Source: Mercenaria mercenaria (taxonomy: Eukaryota > Mollusca > Bivalvia > Venerida > Veneridae). Taken from it: a stretch of 64,000 nt of DNA. The translations under genes and the position numbers were made by a program. Positions 11,574 to 22,660 of the stretch are shown in pieces. The stretch covers positions 13,865,001 to 13,929,000 of the forward strand of contig NC_069371.1 of NCBI RefSeq assembly GCF_021730395.1, in the 5' to 3' direction. Within the stretch, counting starts at the first letter, position 1, and each line of letters starts with the position of its first letter. The notes beneath the pieces are model-generated. The model was given only the letters and a program-made list of their open reading frames with translations. It searched no databases and had not been told where the DNA came from.

Positions 11574-12497
11574 TTTTTGCACTTATGAAGCAATAAGTAA
11601 CAATCATAATCATTTAGATTTAGACAGTAATTACTTTTACATTCTTCAGTTTCCTACCTTTATTCATTGGTGGGATACAAATATACAAAACAATGCATTG
11701 TTCAAGAATTATAATATTAAATTATTGGCTTTTGCATACAGTGTTCCTGAAAATATTTCCAAGACTGTTGACATGTTTATAAATTAAACATTTAAATTTG
11801 CAATAGCAATAATGATTTAGCCATTTCAGCAATTTCACAAAATAAGAAATTTAAATAATAATTCTATAATAAAGACCGCCATACAAAACTTTTCTGCACA
11901 CTATGGAATGAGAGAGACTGACCAGTTTCAAGGGCAACAATCACACGTCCCACCTCTATTTGACAAGACATCACTTGAGGCTGAACTTCAAGCATCAAAT
12001 GTTCATGATTAGGTGAAAAGAAATGTTAATAACCTGAAACATGAAATGAGTTTCGTTGCAGATGTTTTTTGTTGAAAAATTGAAGTTTTATTCAAGAATT
12101 TATATGATGATTTTGTAAGACAGGTTCTGCTTTGTATCCTTTTATCAGGACAGAACTTTTCTTTCAGATGCATAAAGAGTTATTATGTTAAATTTTAATG
12201 CAAAATCACGTCTTACATTGTTATTGTTCCTTAATACTTCATGTATTGTACAGTTATTTTCATGTTCTTTACAGTATTAATTTATAGATGTTACTTACCT
12301 CTTCCAGTTTTACAAATTTGTTATGTAATTATTATTTTTTTTTATTCTTTACTGTCTGTTGTATTTAATAAACAATTTCATGTACACATTTTAACATTTA
12401 CAGTGTTACTGTTAAATTGATACCTCAAGCATGTGTTCAGTTGAATTTCCTTTAAAAAGTTATATTTGTATTAACTGATATTTGTATTGTTTTCAAG

Positions 12498-12845
12498 GAG
12501 GAGACAACCAGACGAATGTCTGTTGAAAATGTACCATTAGGGCCCAGCCTTGAGACAATAATAATCGCTCGTTGTGGTTTGTTGACCAAAGAAATGATAC
12601 AGGTTTACCAAGTGCATTTTTGTTTTCGAAAATCAAAATCAGCATCTGTGTATACTAAAACATTTTCGACTGTTGATTTTATAATCAAAATATTTGTGAC
12701 AATATTTTTTGGTTTTCTGGTTGAAAAGATATCACTGTACCTTTATGAACTATTTATTGCAATTGAGTAAACATGTGTGCCCATTAGGAGGTTTTTCGGC
12801 AAAATACAGAAGAAATCAAAGAACTGACTAGAGTACTGATGGAAG
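12498..12845 (+). CDS. Two candidate coding exons of an unrecognised gene
   Basis: The exon at 12498-12602 lies between TTTTCAAG and a GT donor. It encodes 35 residues in phase 0 (EETTRRMSVENVPLGPSLET, then IIIARCGLLTKEMIQ). The exon at 12788-12845 lies between CCATTAG and GTGAGT and encodes EVFRQNTEEIKELTRVLMEG in compatible phase. Splicing them gives a continuous helical, charged reading frame with no stop. I do not recognise the family. They follow the hAT-type fragment and could be its 3' exons or belong to an unrelated host gene. No further exon was found downstream to 15 kb. Confidence 0.33.
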
Positions 12846-12965
12846 GTGAGTTATGTTAGTACGTGTAAAATGAATTCATTCAAAAAATTCAAAAAATAAA
12901 AAGTTGCGCAAGCTCTAATAGCGCTTTGATAGTTAGAAACCCAATACATATAGGAATTGATTCGG

Positions 12966-13092
12966 CTGCAAGAGTGAGATAATGTGCACCATAAACCGGT
13001 TTAAACGCCACAGTAGTGGTTTTGCCACTGACCGTTCCAAGGCGGTGCCCCACTGTATTCCTGTTTTTGTTTGCTTTGCCCTTGTATGTTTA

Positions 13093-13131
<39 letters not shown>

Positions 13132-13216
13132 TGTGTTAATCGTGTGTGCCTTTGAGGAGGCGTCGTTTTTGGAACGTGGCTTTCCCTGTTGGATATTTTT
13201 CTTTGTTTTTACCGTA
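12966..13216 (+). repeat. Interspersed repeat with (GT)n (copy 2 of 3)
   Basis: It runs from ATAAACCGGTTTAAACGCCA through CCGTTCCAAGGCGGTGCCCC to a (GT)n tract at 13097-13129, then TTTGAGGAGGCGTCGTTTTT and GGAACGTGGCTTTCCCTG. It shares this last block with copies at 11511 and 18130 (inverted). It looks like a retroposed or SINE-like unit, but no tRNA boxes or tail were identified. Confidence 0.55.
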
Positions 13217-13219
13217 TCA

Positions 13220-15450
13220 TCAATATGATACTGCGATTTGGTGATTTAGACAGTTATGCATTCAAACCCCCTGTAAAGTAAAAAGATGCTAAGTCGATAG
13301 TTATTCGTAGTAAATTTCTGCGCCATCGATATATATTCAAATTATGTTCAACTATTTTTACTAGGCATGAGAGTTTGTGATCAAGTACACGGCTGCCTCA
13401 AAGGTGGTGATAAGAGTGTTTAAAATTTTCCGATCAGTAACGATAATGGTGTCAGAGGTGGCAAATTCCTCCGCATTGAACTACATTGAACAGCAGATAG
13501 AATGGATACGAAATGAGCTGTTCGACAGTCTATTTCTGATTAAATTCTGCGCGGTTACATAGAGGTGATTTTGATTAACCACCTTCCAAAAACGAAAACT
13601 CCTCTTAGAAAGTTAACATATGTTGGCTTTTGTTGCCTGTATTCATTGTATTTTAGACAGAAGTATCAGGTATGTGGACATCAGATGTCCGAGAGAAGTA
13701 TGTTTTGGTCGGAAATGATAAATTCATTTTGATTTTTACAAGTTTTTGGATTACCCTTTAGGTGCGCCATTTAACTTACCGAGTCTCTGATGTAATATTA
13801 TGTAAGTAGGTCAAGTTTTTTAGCAGGCAGAATATGTTTCGGTGGTTGTTTGAACAGTTCATACGTATACATATTTTCATAAAAAAGTATATTTGTTATT
13901 TGAAATCAAGTTTTTATACGAATTTTCTTTAGAAACGTCAATTCATTTCCTAAGTTCTCCATTACAGATTCCGAGAGAATATTTTCTTTCAAGCGTATTA
14001 TTTACAGAAATCGTTGTTTAAAGACACACACAGAAGCTAGGACATATCGATTGTTTAGTAGTCTGAAAAAGTACTATTTATAAAGGTTCCGCCGATTAAA
14101 GTCAAACGACGATTGAATGTGAATTGGTGATTATGGTATCATGTACATTGGATAAAAAAACACCAGCTTTCATTTGAAAATGTTTATATCATTTTATTAT
14201 AAACAGCTGTTGATTTGGAATTTCGAAAAAACAAACAGTTGGTATAATTTATTTGTTACATCTTACAAAAATAAACGCATTATTAATGATGTTTAAATTT
14301 TATTTAATACATGTATTCTGGCGTTGTATATTGTCTGAACGTATTCCAAAAAGTATTATCCTAAATTTGTAACACACCCAGAAGTAGCACCCTACAACTG
14401 TAACATATCATGCTAAACTGTAACATTTTATAAAACCGCGAAAAATTAGACGCACTGATTTTTCTACTCGTATTATAAGTGGATGCCTGAAAAGGTTTTT
14501 AATCGATGCGAATAAGCATAAAATATGGTTGAAATATCTTTTAATCATTTCCTTTCTGATAATTTTATATCAGAATTTCAAATTATGTCATAAAACGCTC
14601 GAAAAACTTCAATATACTGTGTTTCGCATGTGAAGCCATGTCTCAAATGACGTACATACTCGTACAATTTATATTCTTGCAAAAAAAAGAGATAAAGCAT
14701 TACCATTTCTTTTTGGTCAACAAACCACCTCCACCGGTTATTATCCTTCATATGCTGTAACTTTAGCCGGGAAAACTGTAGCAGCATCCTAAATCTGTAA
14801 CATGATATCCTCCACAACCGAGTCTCGTGTTACAGTGCCTCTAGATCTCCCATGATACATATACCTTGTATAGTCAGGCTTAAATTGCAGGAGTCACAAA
14901 GTGCACAATTTAGCCCGGTTCAAATGTGGATAATATCTTCTGACTTTGTTTTTGAAAATGTTTACAGTGCATCAATTAAGCGATTCATTTTATACATATA
15001 TAAAGTGTAAACTCCTCCTGGCAGCCATATTTTACGGCAAATCAGCATAGGTAGAAGGTCATACAAATACCACTTCTGTGGAATTATTTTAAATTCGGGC
15101 CAACAGTTTCATACAAGAAAATGTTTTCAGTTCCACTTCAGACATACAGGAAAAAGGGACCACGCCCTCTGGACGAATCAGAATAATTTAAACAATCTTT
15201 GTAGAAGGTCACACAAGGACAATTTGTATGAACTTGTTATTAAATAGGAACAAAAGTTTTATAAAGATTTTAAAAGATGCTGCTATATTCATGTACAGAA
15301 AGTGACACACATTGTAATAAAGCAGAAAAAATACCTTCAATTATAAATCATTCTTTTAAGGGCGGACATCTTTGCTTGAGCTTTAGCTGGAAAGTACATA
15401 TAAAATTACACATAGAATATATATAGAATTATAAAAGAAGTCTTTTCATA
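13220..15450. other. A+T-rich non-coding stretch
   Basis: No gene or delimited transposon is recognised. Several copies of the short motif CTGTAACA(T/C) occur in both orientations between 14360 and 14835, suggesting a decayed element. A short frame at 13377-13562 is not supported by any splice or homology signal. Confidence 0.3.
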
Positions 15451-15454
15451 GAGG

Positions 15455-15595
15455 ATATTACACGAATGTCTTTTCATATTGAATTTATTAGATGAGTTGA
15501 ATAAAATGATAAAATGCGAGGCTCTGTCGTGCATTTTACCAATTTTATTCAACGAGTTTAATAAATTTGATGTGGAAAGTCACAAATGTAATACT
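15455..15595. repeat. Long imperfect palindrome (fold-back MITE core)
   Basis: The left arm GAGTTGAATAAAATGATAAA is mirrored by the right arm ending AATTTTATTCAACGAG. The pairing extends outward through TTGAATTTATTAGATGAG / GTTTAATAAATTTGAT and beyond to ATTACACGAATGTC / CACAAATGTAATAC. Each arm is about 65-70 bases around a short loop (GAGGCTCTGTCGTGC). It has no coding capacity and is most likely a MITE. Confidence 0.7.
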
Positions 15596-16056
15596 CTTTT
15601 TATCACATGTTAGCCTTTCCTGTCGAAACATCAAAAATTCTACTTCCTTTCACTATATAAACAAGTCAGTTTGACCAACGTTTCCTATACTATGAACGAC
15701 TTCGACGTCAAAGCTTTATTACACTAGTGTATTTTCATTTTATTTAATGGCTTTATTACACTCCTGCAACGTCAAACATGTGATAAAAAGCCTTTAAAGA
15801 TCAGTGTCATTAATATCAGATTAATATCACATGCTTATTGCAAGGTCAACTACATACATCATGATACTGCAATTATTTAAATTGAAAATTCATATACGTG
15901 TATAATGTATCAATTTTATTTTACATTATAATATGATGGATTACAACACTTTAATGTTATTAGTAAAAGCTATATATTTCGAAGATGCTTGTTCAAACTA
16001 TATTTTTTAAATATATTCATATCATTAATAATCCAAACAAAAATATATTGAATGAA

Positions 16057-16977
16057 AACAAGAGCACAGTATGACATATGCTCAGTGGAAATGTTTCATA
16101 GAATTAAACATGAACTCTAAATTGGGGTACACTTAGTACAAATATTCATGCAATAAACGTGCATATGTACTTCGTCATGGTGACCAAAAACAAATTTCAT
16201 TTGAAAAGAATGGAAACTGTGCAAGTTGATTACTGGGTACTTAATTCAGTAAAATGATTGTTGTTGTTGTTTACTGCACTTTATACGCACTGAATGAGAA
16301 CTGTCGGAGGACTTGAGTGCACAAGAAAAGAATGTACTTGTAACACGGCCAGATCGTAAGAGGTACAGTAGATGCCAGATCATTCATATATGCTAGCAGT
16401 ATTAGTCCAGCTCAAAACGAAAGCTCTGTTCATGCGAACTGAAAAGCTATGTAAGATGGATGGAATGACAGTAAGAAATTTCAGACACTATATTCCAATA
16501 GTGTACACAACACCAATGGCCAAAAAATCAAAATGAAGTACTTAGTAAACATTTATTAAACCACTTGATAAACTAGGAATTATGTCCATAGGACAAGGAT
16601 GTCCCCATATACTGCGCAATCTTCTATATAGCAAAAGCTATCAAAGGGCAATAACGGCAGTAAAACTATTCACAAGAAACTTGCTTTATGGTCCTCTGCA
16701 CATCAGTTTATCTGTGAAAGTTTAAAGCAAATCAGGCTAATAGTGTGGGAGGGGTTGGACACACAATATAGCAAAACTATAATAGGAAAATAACTGTAGT
16801 AAAAATAGTCACCGAAAAAAAATCCTTCCTTATGGTCATTTACACATCAAGCTTAATTATCCGTTAAAGTTAGAAGCAAATCCGGCAAATAGTATGGGAA
16901 GAGTTGGATACACAAGATTTCGGGACGTACGGACAGCAGCACACTATTTGCCTCAACATACATGTGTGGGGGCGTTA
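16057..16977 (-). mobile_element. Helentron/DINE-like non-autonomous element (copy F)
   Basis: On the minus strand it begins TTAACGCCCCCACACATGTA with the hairpin partner TGTTGAGGC, followed by GTCCGTACGTCCCG. Two internal units of ~140 bp follow (TAGCAAAA at 16630 and 16770). It ends GAGCATATGTCATACTGTGC and then TCTTGTTTT. The 5' GCCCCCAC end resembles copy B at 22661, and the GCTCTTGTT end matches the other copies. The inverted repeat near the 3' end is not clear here, so this is the least certain of the six. Confidence 0.48.
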
Positions 16978-17223
16978 AAAGGTAGTAATCGTACACGATA
17001 TAATGTCTAGTTAAAATTTCCCCTTAATAAATGACCATGAAAAATACATTAATACATGTTGTGATATGTATATCTCCTCCTTATGGAAAACTTACACTAG
17101 GGGACGCACCACTGGGTAAACTTGAACATGATAAGGTTTAAGACAGCTTACAACTTTCTGCCTAATCTGACTCTATTCCCTGTTCTACACAGTCTGTAAA
17201 AATAATGAGACAGTTCACACATA

Positions 17224-17790
17224 CAGCGGGTGTTAAGTGCTGTGTGGCGTCCGTAAAAAGTCGCCCCGACTTCATCGCAGTATTGTTATATTTTCTGGTC
17301 CTTCGGGATCATTGATTTCAACTCATTTAGATTTGAAGATTGCATACTGCTTAAGCCGGTGCTAGGGGGCGTGGGCAGTGTTACATTTTCTGTTACTGCT
17401 CATGAACAGACTCGATCAAACCGAGTCTGCAATTTTCACTGTTTGCCTTGTTTTCTGCGCTTCCGAGGGATCTACTTTCCAGAATTTATTTACTTCACAA
17501 CAGCGGGTGTTAAGTGCTGTGTTGCGGCCGTTAAAAGTCGCCCCGACTTCATCTTAGTGTTGCTATATTTTCTGGTCGTTCGGGATCATTGATTTCAACT
17601 CATTTAGATTTGAAAATTGAATACTGCTTAAGCCGGTGCTGTGGGGGTGGGAGGGGGGGGGGGGGGGCGTGGGCAGTGTTGCATTTTCTATTAGTGCTCA
17701 TGAACAGACTCGATCAAACCGAGTCTGCAATTTTCACTGTTTGCCTTGTTCTCTCTCCTTCAGAGGGATCTACTTTCCAGATTTTATTAA
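17224..17790 (+). repeat. Tandem duplication, ~277-bp period
   Basis: CAGCGGGTGTTAAGTGCTGT starts at 17224 and again at 17501. Both copies contain AGTCGCCCCGACTTCATC, CGGGATCATTGATTTCAACT and the hairpin GACTCGATCAAACCGAGTC. Copy 2 differs by substitutions and by a poly-G expansion near 17650. It has the look of a tandemly repeated interspersed family. The open frames here are not conserved between copies. Confidence 0.8.
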
Positions 17791-18129
17791 TGATTCCAAA
17801 ATATAAAGAAATTCAACACACCACTTCGTTTGCTTTTTTCAGAGTGGTACATATGTAATGCTTCATGCACTGACGAACATCACGGTAGAACCACAGACAT
17901 TCATTGTGTCAGTTTAGCAGAATCCTCAGAATGATGAATAATAAAATATGAGCGAGGATTCAAACGCACATTCTAAGGCATGTTCATTTTGTGTTAGATC
18001 ATCTTCAAACCAAAAAATAAACGTGCATTTTCTCTCATTTGTATATGTAAAACTGATTTAGCAGGGGAAAGGTTAAATATCATGTTCTGATCAGGTATTA
18101 TATAAAATATAAGAATCATTACAAAGTAT

Positions 18130-18262
18130 AAAAAATAAAAAAAACAAGGATAAATATCAAACAAGGAATGACACGTTCCAAAAACGCAGCTTCCCAAAAA
18201 CGAAACCCACTGCACGCAGATGTGCACACTTTTAACACACAAACTCACATACAAAGCAAACC
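18130..18262 (-). repeat. Interspersed repeat (copy 3 of 3, inverted)
   Basis: The minus strand reads GCGTTTTTGGAACGTGTCAT and then TCCTTGTTTGATATTTATCC, matching the block at 13150-13216 and the fragment at 11511. The GT microsatellite is missing here. Confidence 0.5.
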
Positions 18263-18294
18263 AAACAAATAAAAGAAGGACTCATTATTCTCCA

Positions 18295-18824
18295 TTAAGG
18301 GGAAATGGGACAGGGCAAATATTTTCCTACGGGCAGAATTTCTTTAAAATTTGTATACTGACTGAGAATCTAGTTTAAAACGGAAATATGTATAAAAAAT
18401 TATAGGTACCATGGCTTGATGTTGAATTACCTGCCCTTGAAAGTAGATTTTTTTCAGTAATTTCCGACTTTTATGGGCAGATAATTCATGACAAGGTTGG
18501 GTTCCTATGATTTGTTTTATTTCATATTATTGTTTTTTTTCTATTTGATTCTCTGTCAGTAAAAATGTTTAAAGAAGAAACTCCTTCTGTAAGAAAATTT
18601 TTGCCCTCTGTCAATATAGAGACTGTTGCAAATGTCCTTAACTATGAACATGACAAAATGATACCGCAATGTCCTAGTCTTTCTCATTGACCAAATTTCT
18701 TTAAACTTTGTATACTGACTGCAAATGAAGCTGAAAAAGAAATAAAAAATAAAATAGTTCTCTTGCCTTGATCTTGAATTATCTGCCCTATATACATATA
18801 TGCAATTGTCCTATTTCCCCTTAA
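18295..18824. mobile_element. TTAA-flanked MITE (piggyBac-type target)
   Basis: The left end is TTAAGGGGAAATGGGACA and the right end is the complement of TTAAGGGGAAATAGGACA, so TTAA plus a 14-bp TIR is present on both sides. Inside are two diverged direct copies of AATTTCTTTAAA(A/C)TTTGTATACTGACTG (18338 and 18688). TTAA duplication is diagnostic of piggyBac-superfamily mobilisation. There is no ORF. Confidence 0.7.
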
Positions 18825-18870
18825 ATGGATATAAACATGTTAACAAAGTCAAAGTAACATATATGACAAG

Positions 18871-20212
18871 TTATTATTATTATACCACATTTATATAGCA
18901 CTCTTTTCATGCACTTGTACACGTTCAAAAGTGCTTTACAGAATAAATTGCAAAAATACAAACAAATACGTATACAAAGATAATGCATTCCACATTAACA
19001 AAAATCATGAATGAAAACAAGTATAATTTAAAAAAAAAACAAGATAAAAAAAATAAATGTATCGGTCAGTTAACAAAATATTGTACAAAAAAGTGGGTTT
19101 TGAGCAGGCTTTTGAAAGCAGCTAGCGTGTCAGCTTCCCTGATTTTGACAGGAAGAGAGTTCCAAAGCTTTGGAGCAGTGCACGAAAAGCTGCGATTGCC
19201 ATACATCATGGTATTAGATTTTGGCATAACCAGTGACAGCGTGTCTTGCGATCTTAGGGTCCTGACCGGTTTATACACTTCTAGCATATCCCTAATATAG
19301 GCAGGGGACTGATTGTGTAACGCCTTAAAGGTGTGGGTCAGAACCTTGTACTGCACCCTGTATTTCACTGGCAACCAGTGAAGCTCCTTCAGAACCGGTG
19401 TTATATGATTGCGACGGGGCGTCTTAGTGATTACGCGAGCTGCAGTGTTCTGGACATGTTGCAACTTGTTAAGTGTGCTGTTTGGTATACCACTTAACAA
19501 GGCATTACAGTAGTCTAACCGTGAAGTAACCAGGCTGTTTATAAGGGTTTTTGTGGCATCACTGGTAAGATACCGTCTGATGTGACCTATTCTGCGAAGT
19601 TGTGCATATCCAGCCCGGCACACCGAGTTGACTTGTTGTTCCATATCCATACCGCTGTCAAATACTGCTCCAAGATTCCTAACACATTTCGTGGATTTTA
19701 TCACAGAATCACCGACCTTCACAGAAACGTCATCAATGTACTTGGAGTTACGCTTTGATGTCAATAGCATTACCTCAGTTTTGTCAGCATTGAGCTTCAG
19801 CATGTTGGAATTCATCCACGAGACAATTTCAGTCAGACAGCTCTCAATGCGGCGCAAAGCTTCACTTCTGGCCACAGCCTCTATCGGCTTAAAAGATAGG
19901 TATAATTGAGAGTCATCAGCGTAGAAATGATGAAGAAGTCCATGACGTCTGCATATGGCACCCACGGGTTTAGTGTACATGATATAGTTCTTTGGACCAA
20001 GCACTGATCCCTGGGCCACACTGTATTTCATCAACGTAGGCGTCGACAACTCACCATCAACGCATACAGTTTGATAGCGGTCACTAAGATATGATGACAT
20101 CCATGCAAGTGCTTTGTGTGTGACTCCAAAATGATGTTCGAGCCGGTGTAACAGTGTTTGGTGATCAATCGTGTCGAAAGCCGCAGAAAGATCGAGTAGC
20201 ACGAGGACTGTT
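18871..20212 (-). mobile_element. 5'-truncated LINE (L2/CR1-type) with reverse transcriptase
   Basis: The minus strand encodes 378 residues (20202-19066). It starts inside the reverse transcriptase at LLDLSAAFDTIDHQTLLHRL (motif A), continues with SVAQGSVLGP and HFYADDSQLYLS (motif C, YADD), and then has the thumb and C-terminal segment ending in PKLWNSLPVKIREADTLAAF. The 3' end reads GAGTGCTATATAAATGTGGT and ends in a (TAA)n tail, as L2/CR1-type elements do. Upstream of about 20212 the LINE sequence stops abruptly, the usual result of incomplete reverse transcription. The retained frame is open, so the insertion is fairly young, but it lacks the endonuclease and half of the RT. Confidence 0.85.
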
Positions 20213-20663
20213 ACAAAAGTTAGGCCAAGTTTCTGTTCCTTTTTTCTGACATATTGCCATGTTAATGTCCGACTGGCAAATTGTACATTTTAACAAGGAC
20301 CGAGTCCGACTGGCCATTAAGAACGAAACAAAATATGAAAAAAAATACTTTTTAGGTAAGTTTTAACTTGTATTAATATAACATAACAAGTATTATCAAT
20401 TTCGTTAATTGTACTAGGAACAGAGTTAGTAGCAAAGCTTGAAACAAGGTCTAACAACTTTTGCTGATCCATCTAAACATATTTTTGTTGTTTCCAGGCT
20501 ATTTTTGTTGTTGTGAAGGACTTCAAAGCCAAGTGTGTTAAGAACATGTGGCAATACATGTTGTTTAAAAAAGGAGCTTGCTCAAATCTTCTAGATTAAT
20601 TGATACTAGATAAGTACAAGGCCAATCATTAATAATTCACTTAGTTTGACATTCAAACTAACC

Positions 20664-21357
20664 TGTGCTGGTAATGGCAAAATAGGCTTAGATTCAGTTG
20701 GAGACTCATTGCTCAATGCAGGCATTTCATACAACTTTTCTGCAACTTAAGTATTTGTTTGTTTGTTTTGGGTTTGACGGCCGGCAGTAGTACAAACCTG
20801 TTCTCCGCAAGTAACTGCCAACTTCCCCACATGAATTACCAGAGGTGGAGGACGAATGATGTCAGACACAATGTCATTTATCAAATCGTCACGGAGAACA
20901 TACGCCCAGCCCGGGGACCGAACTCGCGACCCGTAGACCAACGCTCTCCCTACTGAGCTAATTGGGCGGGCCTGCATCTTAAGTAGCCTGATCAAAGGAT
21001 TGCAAGGTTGAGTTGTCAACAAAGGAGAACAGGTTGTTTAGCTCTGTAGAGTCAATATCCAAGATAGAATCTTCAAATACATATGTTTCATTTCTCGAAC
21101 TATGGAACTAGAACACTGTGTAGATTTTATCTCGTGACACTGTATGTGTAGCAATACTCTGGTTTGTTTGTTTATAAAAGTTAAATAAATGGTCTGGTAA
21201 ACCCTTCAATTGTTCATGTTTTGCCACCGTGATGATTTGTTCATCATTGAATAATTGCACTTTGTATATGCAGTTCCTAATGGGTGAACGATATCCGTTA
21301 TTTTGCCTTTCTCGCTACTTGAACCCACTTGAACAGTGTCCCCGACCGAAAAATCAT
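20664..21357 (-). pseudogene. Unrecognised protein gene remnant with SH3-like N terminus, split by a SINE
   Basis: From an ATG at 21357 the minus strand reads MHDFSVGDTVQVGSSSEKGK, then ITDIVHPLGTAY. After a one-frame slip near 21290 it reads VQLFNDEQIITVAKHEQLKG. Together these look like a Tudor/KOW-type SH3-like barrel (VGDxVxV...KGxIxxI...ITV). The frame then continues with one stop (near 21115) to NNLFSFVDNSTLQSFDQAT, where a SINE interrupts it. It resumes with VAEKLYEMPALSNESPTESK and ends at a good GTTAGT donor (20663). A further coding-like stretch, MDQQKLLDLVSSFATNSVPS, lies at about 20473-20380, just before the truncated LINE. I cannot name the gene. The frame breaks suggest a pseudogene. 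Confidence 0.45.
20754..20971 (-). mobile_element. tRNA-derived SINE with target duplication
   Basis: It starts GCCCGCCCAATTAGCTCAGT (A box TTAGCTCAGTAGG), followed by a B-box-like GCGAGTTCGGTCCCCGGGC. A central domain TTCTCCGTGACGATTTGATA and CATTCGTCCTCCACCTCTGG follows, and it ends in a (CAAA)n tail. It is flanked by CTTAAGATGCAG and CTTAAGTTGCAG, a 12-bp target-site duplication with one mismatch. The body resembles SINEs widespread in bivalves (RUDI/V-SINE type is possible but unverified). Confidence 0.85.
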
Positions 21358-21499
21358 GCATTTATTACAAATTTTAATACTAACGTTATTTTGTACTCGC
21401 CAAGGGAAGCAACTCTTTGTAAACGATCTCGTGATTTTACAGATATCAACCTCCCTTGGTTTAAGGCGTATGAAGAAGAAAGTAGTTCGCAAGCGGAGT

Positions 21500-21970
21500 G
21501 TGGGATAACAGATGTGAGATAAGATTTTCCAGCACTATAAAAATAGAGAGTTTTCTGTCCGATAAGTGAGAAACCATTTTCTTAGTTCAGGAGCTTGAAA
21601 TGTGACATATTGACCTCAAGGGATTACATGGACCAATGAGCAAAGGAAGTCTAAGGGTTCTTGGTCAAACGGATTTCAAAGTATTGCTCGGAAACCGTTT
21701 TCAATGTTTAAACACCTCTTTTTGTAACAACAAGATCTATCCTCGCAAGAAAGAGATATTTTCTCGTAATTACAAGATCTTTTCACGTTACTAAAGAAAT
21801 GAGAAATGAACGACAGAACAAGATTGGCAAATCTATGAATCGCGCTAACTTCCGATATTGCTATTTTCATTTTTGCAAATCAATCTTTTATTTGAACCAA
21901 TCAGACGACTCGTTTCAACAAGCTGGCTGAACCATCAAAATAGCATCGAATGTCACAGGGTGAGAAAAAT
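21500..21970. other. Non-coding stretch
   Basis: No gene, tail or terminal repeat is recognised. Copies of ACAAGATCT and CTCGCAAGAAAGAGAT at 21730-21790 are local and short. Confidence 0.3.
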
Positions 21971-21973
21971 GAG

Positions 21974-22046
21974 CAGTCAGTCCGTGGTTCGAACCCGGAA
22001 CCCCTCGCTTACAGAGCGAGTGTTCTACCGACTGAACTAACCGGCT
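21974..22046 (-). pseudogene. tRNA-Thr(UGU)-like sequence, SINE head or tRNA pseudogene
   Basis: A 73-nt cloverleaf can be drawn on the minus strand: a 7-bp acceptor stem AGCCGGT/ACTGACT (one mismatch, one G-T pair), D stem GTTC/GAAC, perfect anticodon stem CTCGC/GCGAG, loop TCTGTAA, and T stem CCGGG/CACGG (one mismatch) with loop TTCGAAC. Position 33 is C instead of U. A TTTTT run follows within 10 bases, as for Pol III termination. The flaws argue against a working tRNA. Confidence 0.5.
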
Positions 22047-22049
22047 GCC

Positions 22050-22572
22050 TAACACATAATCTCCCCTTACGTGACCTAGTCCGTACCGTGTCATATGATA
22101 CCTCTCAAAACACGAGGACGCAGTCATGATGTGGTCGTAATAATAAACATGAAAAACCCAGGCTAAATATAGATTTTTTTAAACTTCCACTTTCACTTTC
22201 AAAATGTTGAAAGCAAGGCTCTGATTGGCTACCGGAAGGGTCGTCAGAACCAGTCTATCAAAAGCATGACTTTAGATCCAAAGCGTGTAGCATTAATTGG
22301 AGACATACTTTAGTCAGATCGAGTGTAACCAGACTTTGAAGTCGGACCACAGTTTTGTCCTAAAAAAATGCGCCAAACAACGCAAAATAGTTCTGCAACA
22401 GTGTTTTATTACGCATGTTTGTGTAAGTAGGAAATCAAAATAATAAAAGAAACAAGTTTGTATTAAGTTGAGTCATATTATTGAATCGTTTCAAGTAGTT
22501 ATGTTTATAAATACAAATGTAATAATAATTACTGCGCCGTCTATAGTATTCAGGGAGAGTTGGCAGATAAAA
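22050..22572. other. Non-coding stretch
   Basis: I see nothing that can be assigned. Confidence 0.3.
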
Positions 22573-22573
22573 A

Positions 22574-22652
22574 TGTCTCGGTCGGCTAGAGCGCCTTCCA
22601 GTATAAGTAGAGACGCGCTAGTTTCCCAAGCGTGCGGTCGTGAGTTCTAATA
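22574..22652 (+). pseudogene. tRNA-like fragment (SINE head)
   Basis: CTCGGTCGGCTAGAGCGC resembles a D-arm/A-box. GTTTCCCAAGCGTGCGGTCG and TGAGTTC resemble the anticodon and T-arm/B-box of a tRNA-Gly type. Between them about 25 extra bases duplicate part of the D-arm (TAGAGCGC / TAGAGACGCGC). It directly precedes the Helentron-like copy B. Confidence 0.35.
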
Positions 22653-22660
22653 TTAGTTTT

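Larger units (their letters stand above)
11263..12012 (+). pseudogene. hAT transposase C-terminal fragment (ZNF862-like type), decayed
   Basis: After an AG acceptor-like site, the sequence reads NVYTPEQVVEKLAVPVVYKL, then IQELEDRFQLSPVLEVFSIF. This is the pre-dimerisation region typical of hAT transposases and their ZNF862-like domesticated relatives. About 400 bases later, in another stretch (about 11870-12008), IQNFSAHYGMRETDQFQG and then HVPPLFDKTSLEAEL fit the next conserved segment of that family. A 27-base G run and a short repeat copy separate the two parts, and stops break the frame. The fragment has no identified TIRs. The family assignment is from motif spacing and is moderately secure. 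Confidence 0.5.

Noticed and set aside
11314-11613. Frames with poly-Pro or poly-Gly runs
   Set aside because: Produced by the 27-base G homopolymer. No splice or homology support on the minus strand.
13377-13562. 61-residue frame containing MVSEVANSSALNYIEQQIEW
   Set aside because: The composition looks mildly protein-like and the ATG context is good, but there is no splice site, homology or neighbouring exon to support it.
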